This document shows, in pieces, positions 63,107 to 64,000 of a stretch of 64,000 bases of DNA (position 1 is the first letter of the stretch; each line of letters opens with the position of its first letter). The stretch covers positions 124,001 to 188,000 of the forward strand of contig NZ_SPPC01000005.1 of the NCBI RefSeq assembly GCF_004570975.1, in the 5' to 3' direction. The DNA comes from Barnesiella sp. WM24 (GTDB lineage: Bacteria; Bacteroidota; Bacteroidia; Bacteroidales; Muribaculaceae). The notes below the pieces were generated by a model, which was given only the letters and a program-made list of their open reading frames with translations, had not been told where the DNA came from and made no database searches. Made by a program: the position numbers and the translations under genes.

Positions 63107-64000
63107 TCACGCAAAGAGGGCGCGGAATGCCTCCTCGACTTTAGCCACCTCCACAATCTTTATTTTCAAGCGGGATGTGTCAAAGCCTTTGATATTGTTT
63201 TTGGGAATGACTATCGTGCCGAAACCGAGTTTTTCCGCCTCAAGTATGCGCTGCTCTATACGCGTAACCGGGCGGATTTCGCCTGAAAGCCCCACTTCTC
63301 CCGACATACACACATCTCTCGGCACGGCAATGTCGACATTGGACGACAGGATAGCGCAAATAACACTAAGGTCAAGCGCCGGGTCATTGACTTTAAGTCC
63401 ACCGGCGATGTTAAGAAACACATCTTTCTGAGCAAGTTTAAAGCCGACGCGCTTTTCAAGCACTGCAAGGAGCATGTTCATGCGCTTGGCGTCAAAACCG
63501 GTGACCGAACGCTGCGGCGTGCCGTATGCAGCTGTCGAAACGAGCGCCTGAGTCTCTATAAGAAACGGACGCACACCCTCAAGGGTGACTCCGACAGATA
63601 TGCCCGACAACTGCTCGTCGCTACCCTGCGACAACAGCAGTTCGGAGGGATTTGTGACCTCACGCAGCCCTTTCTGTACCATCTCATATATGCCAAGTTC
63701 GGAGGTAGAGCCAAAGCGGTTTTTTATCGAGCGCAGTATACGGTACATGTAATGACGGTCGCCTTCAAACTGGAGTACCGCGTCAACGATATGCTCCAGC
63801 ACCTTCGGCCCCGCAATCGAGCCCTCTTTATTAATGTGACCGATAAGAATCACGGGGGTGCCCGACTCCTTCGCATAACGCAACAGACGCGCCGCACACT
63901 CCCTTACCTGACTGACACTGCCTGCCGCCGACTCTATGGCATCAGACGCTATTGTCTGGATTGAGTCGACAATAAGCAGTTCCGGATCTACATGGGCGAT
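63107..64000 (-). CDS. radA: DNA repair protein RadA (Sms), C-terminal part, cut by window edge
   Basis: 297 residues visible; the frame is open through base 64000, where it reads IAHVDPELLIVDSIQTI, the Walker B strand, so the zinc finger and Walker A lie beyond the edge. RadA is a RecA-like helicase in branch migration during recombination repair. Visible are the RadA KNRFGS motif (IKNRFGSTSELG), the GHINKEGSIAGP loop and the Lon-like C-terminal domain (LNIAGGLKVNDPALDLSV; VGLSGEIRPV). No start codon belongs inside the window; the ATG at 63883 is internal. Confidence 0.93.
   Translation of the reverse strand: MAHVDPELLIVDSIQTIASDAIESAAGSVSQVRECAARLLRYAKESGTPVILIGHINKEGSIAGPKVLEHIVDAVLQFEGDRHYMYRILRSIKNRFGSTSELGIYEMVQKGLREVTNPSELLLSQGSDEQLSGISVGVTLEGVRPFLIETQALVSTAAYGTPQRSVTGFDAKRMNMLLAVLEKRVGFKLAQKDVFLNIAGGLKVNDPALDLSVICAILSSNVDIAVPRDVCMSGEVGLSGEIRPVTRIEQRILEAEKLGFGTIVIPKNNIKGFDTSRLKIKIVEVAKVEEAFRALFA

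Noticed and set aside
63883-64000. radA start at ATG 63883
   Set aside because: The reading frame continues to the window edge with the Walker B strand, so 63883 is internal.

Overview
The window reads as chromosomal DNA of a Bacteroidales bacterium, most like the Muribaculaceae or a near relative. The grounds are a PPi-dependent phosphofructokinase, a seven-gene Rnf operon headed by an RseC-like gene, a BtuG-type surface lipoprotein beside a BtuB-type receptor, DUF4301 and DUF4827 proteins, BspA-type leucine-rich repeats, and many promoters of the Bacteroidetes form TTTG-N19/20-TAnnTTTG in place of -35/-10 boxes. Most genes have balanced base composition and lack Shine-Dalgarno sites. No rRNA, tRNA, CRISPR array or insertion sequence was seen.

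Layout. 1-10 kb: a cut S9 peptidase, dnaB, a secreted LRR protein, lepA, glycerate kinase, nhaA, a secreted esterase and bioB. 10.4-16.2 kb: one 1890-residue secreted protein with a C10 (streptopain-type) protease head, three LRR blocks and a sorting-domain-like tail. 16.4-31.6 kb: housekeeping and envelope genes (FrnE-type DsbA, NDH-2, TPR protein, DUF4301, GNAT, thioredoxin, radical SAM, aroC, ybaK, two outer-membrane barrels, an M16 peptidase, dusB, a GIN-domain protein). 31.7-37.1 kb: rseC-rnfBCDGEA, an ion-pumping ferredoxin:NAD+ oxidoreductase, followed upstream by DUF1015, purA and a Fur-family regulator. 40-45 kb: BrkB-type membrane protein, RidA, an SPFH protein with a 55-residue ribbon-helix-helix protein, and an ABC-F ATPase.

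45.3-52.4 kb is a complete corrinoid-capture operon read leftward from a cobalamin riboswitch: BtuB-like receptor, BtuG-like lipoprotein, BtuF, BtuC, BtuD and a PduO-type adenosyltransferase. Together these bind B12 at the surface, import it and convert it to adenosylcobalamin.

52.4-57.5 kb is an A+T-richer accessory island. It holds an LRR/Ig-like surface protein with near-identical 261-bp tandem repeats, then a small locus on one strand: an Abi_2 (AbiD/AbiF-like) HEPN protein with one R-x4-H motif, a promoter followed by about 360 nt of highly structured noncoding sequence, and a 151-residue protein with a Walker A motif. A HEPN nuclease next to a structured RNA is the best candidate in the window for an undescribed system, a possible RNA-controlled toxin or phage defence.

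57.6-64 kb: pfp, a DHH phosphoesterase, a DUF4827 lipoprotein, a GlmM-type mutase, a small YtxH-like protein whose start codon lies in an 11-bp inverted repeat, and a radA cut by the right edge.
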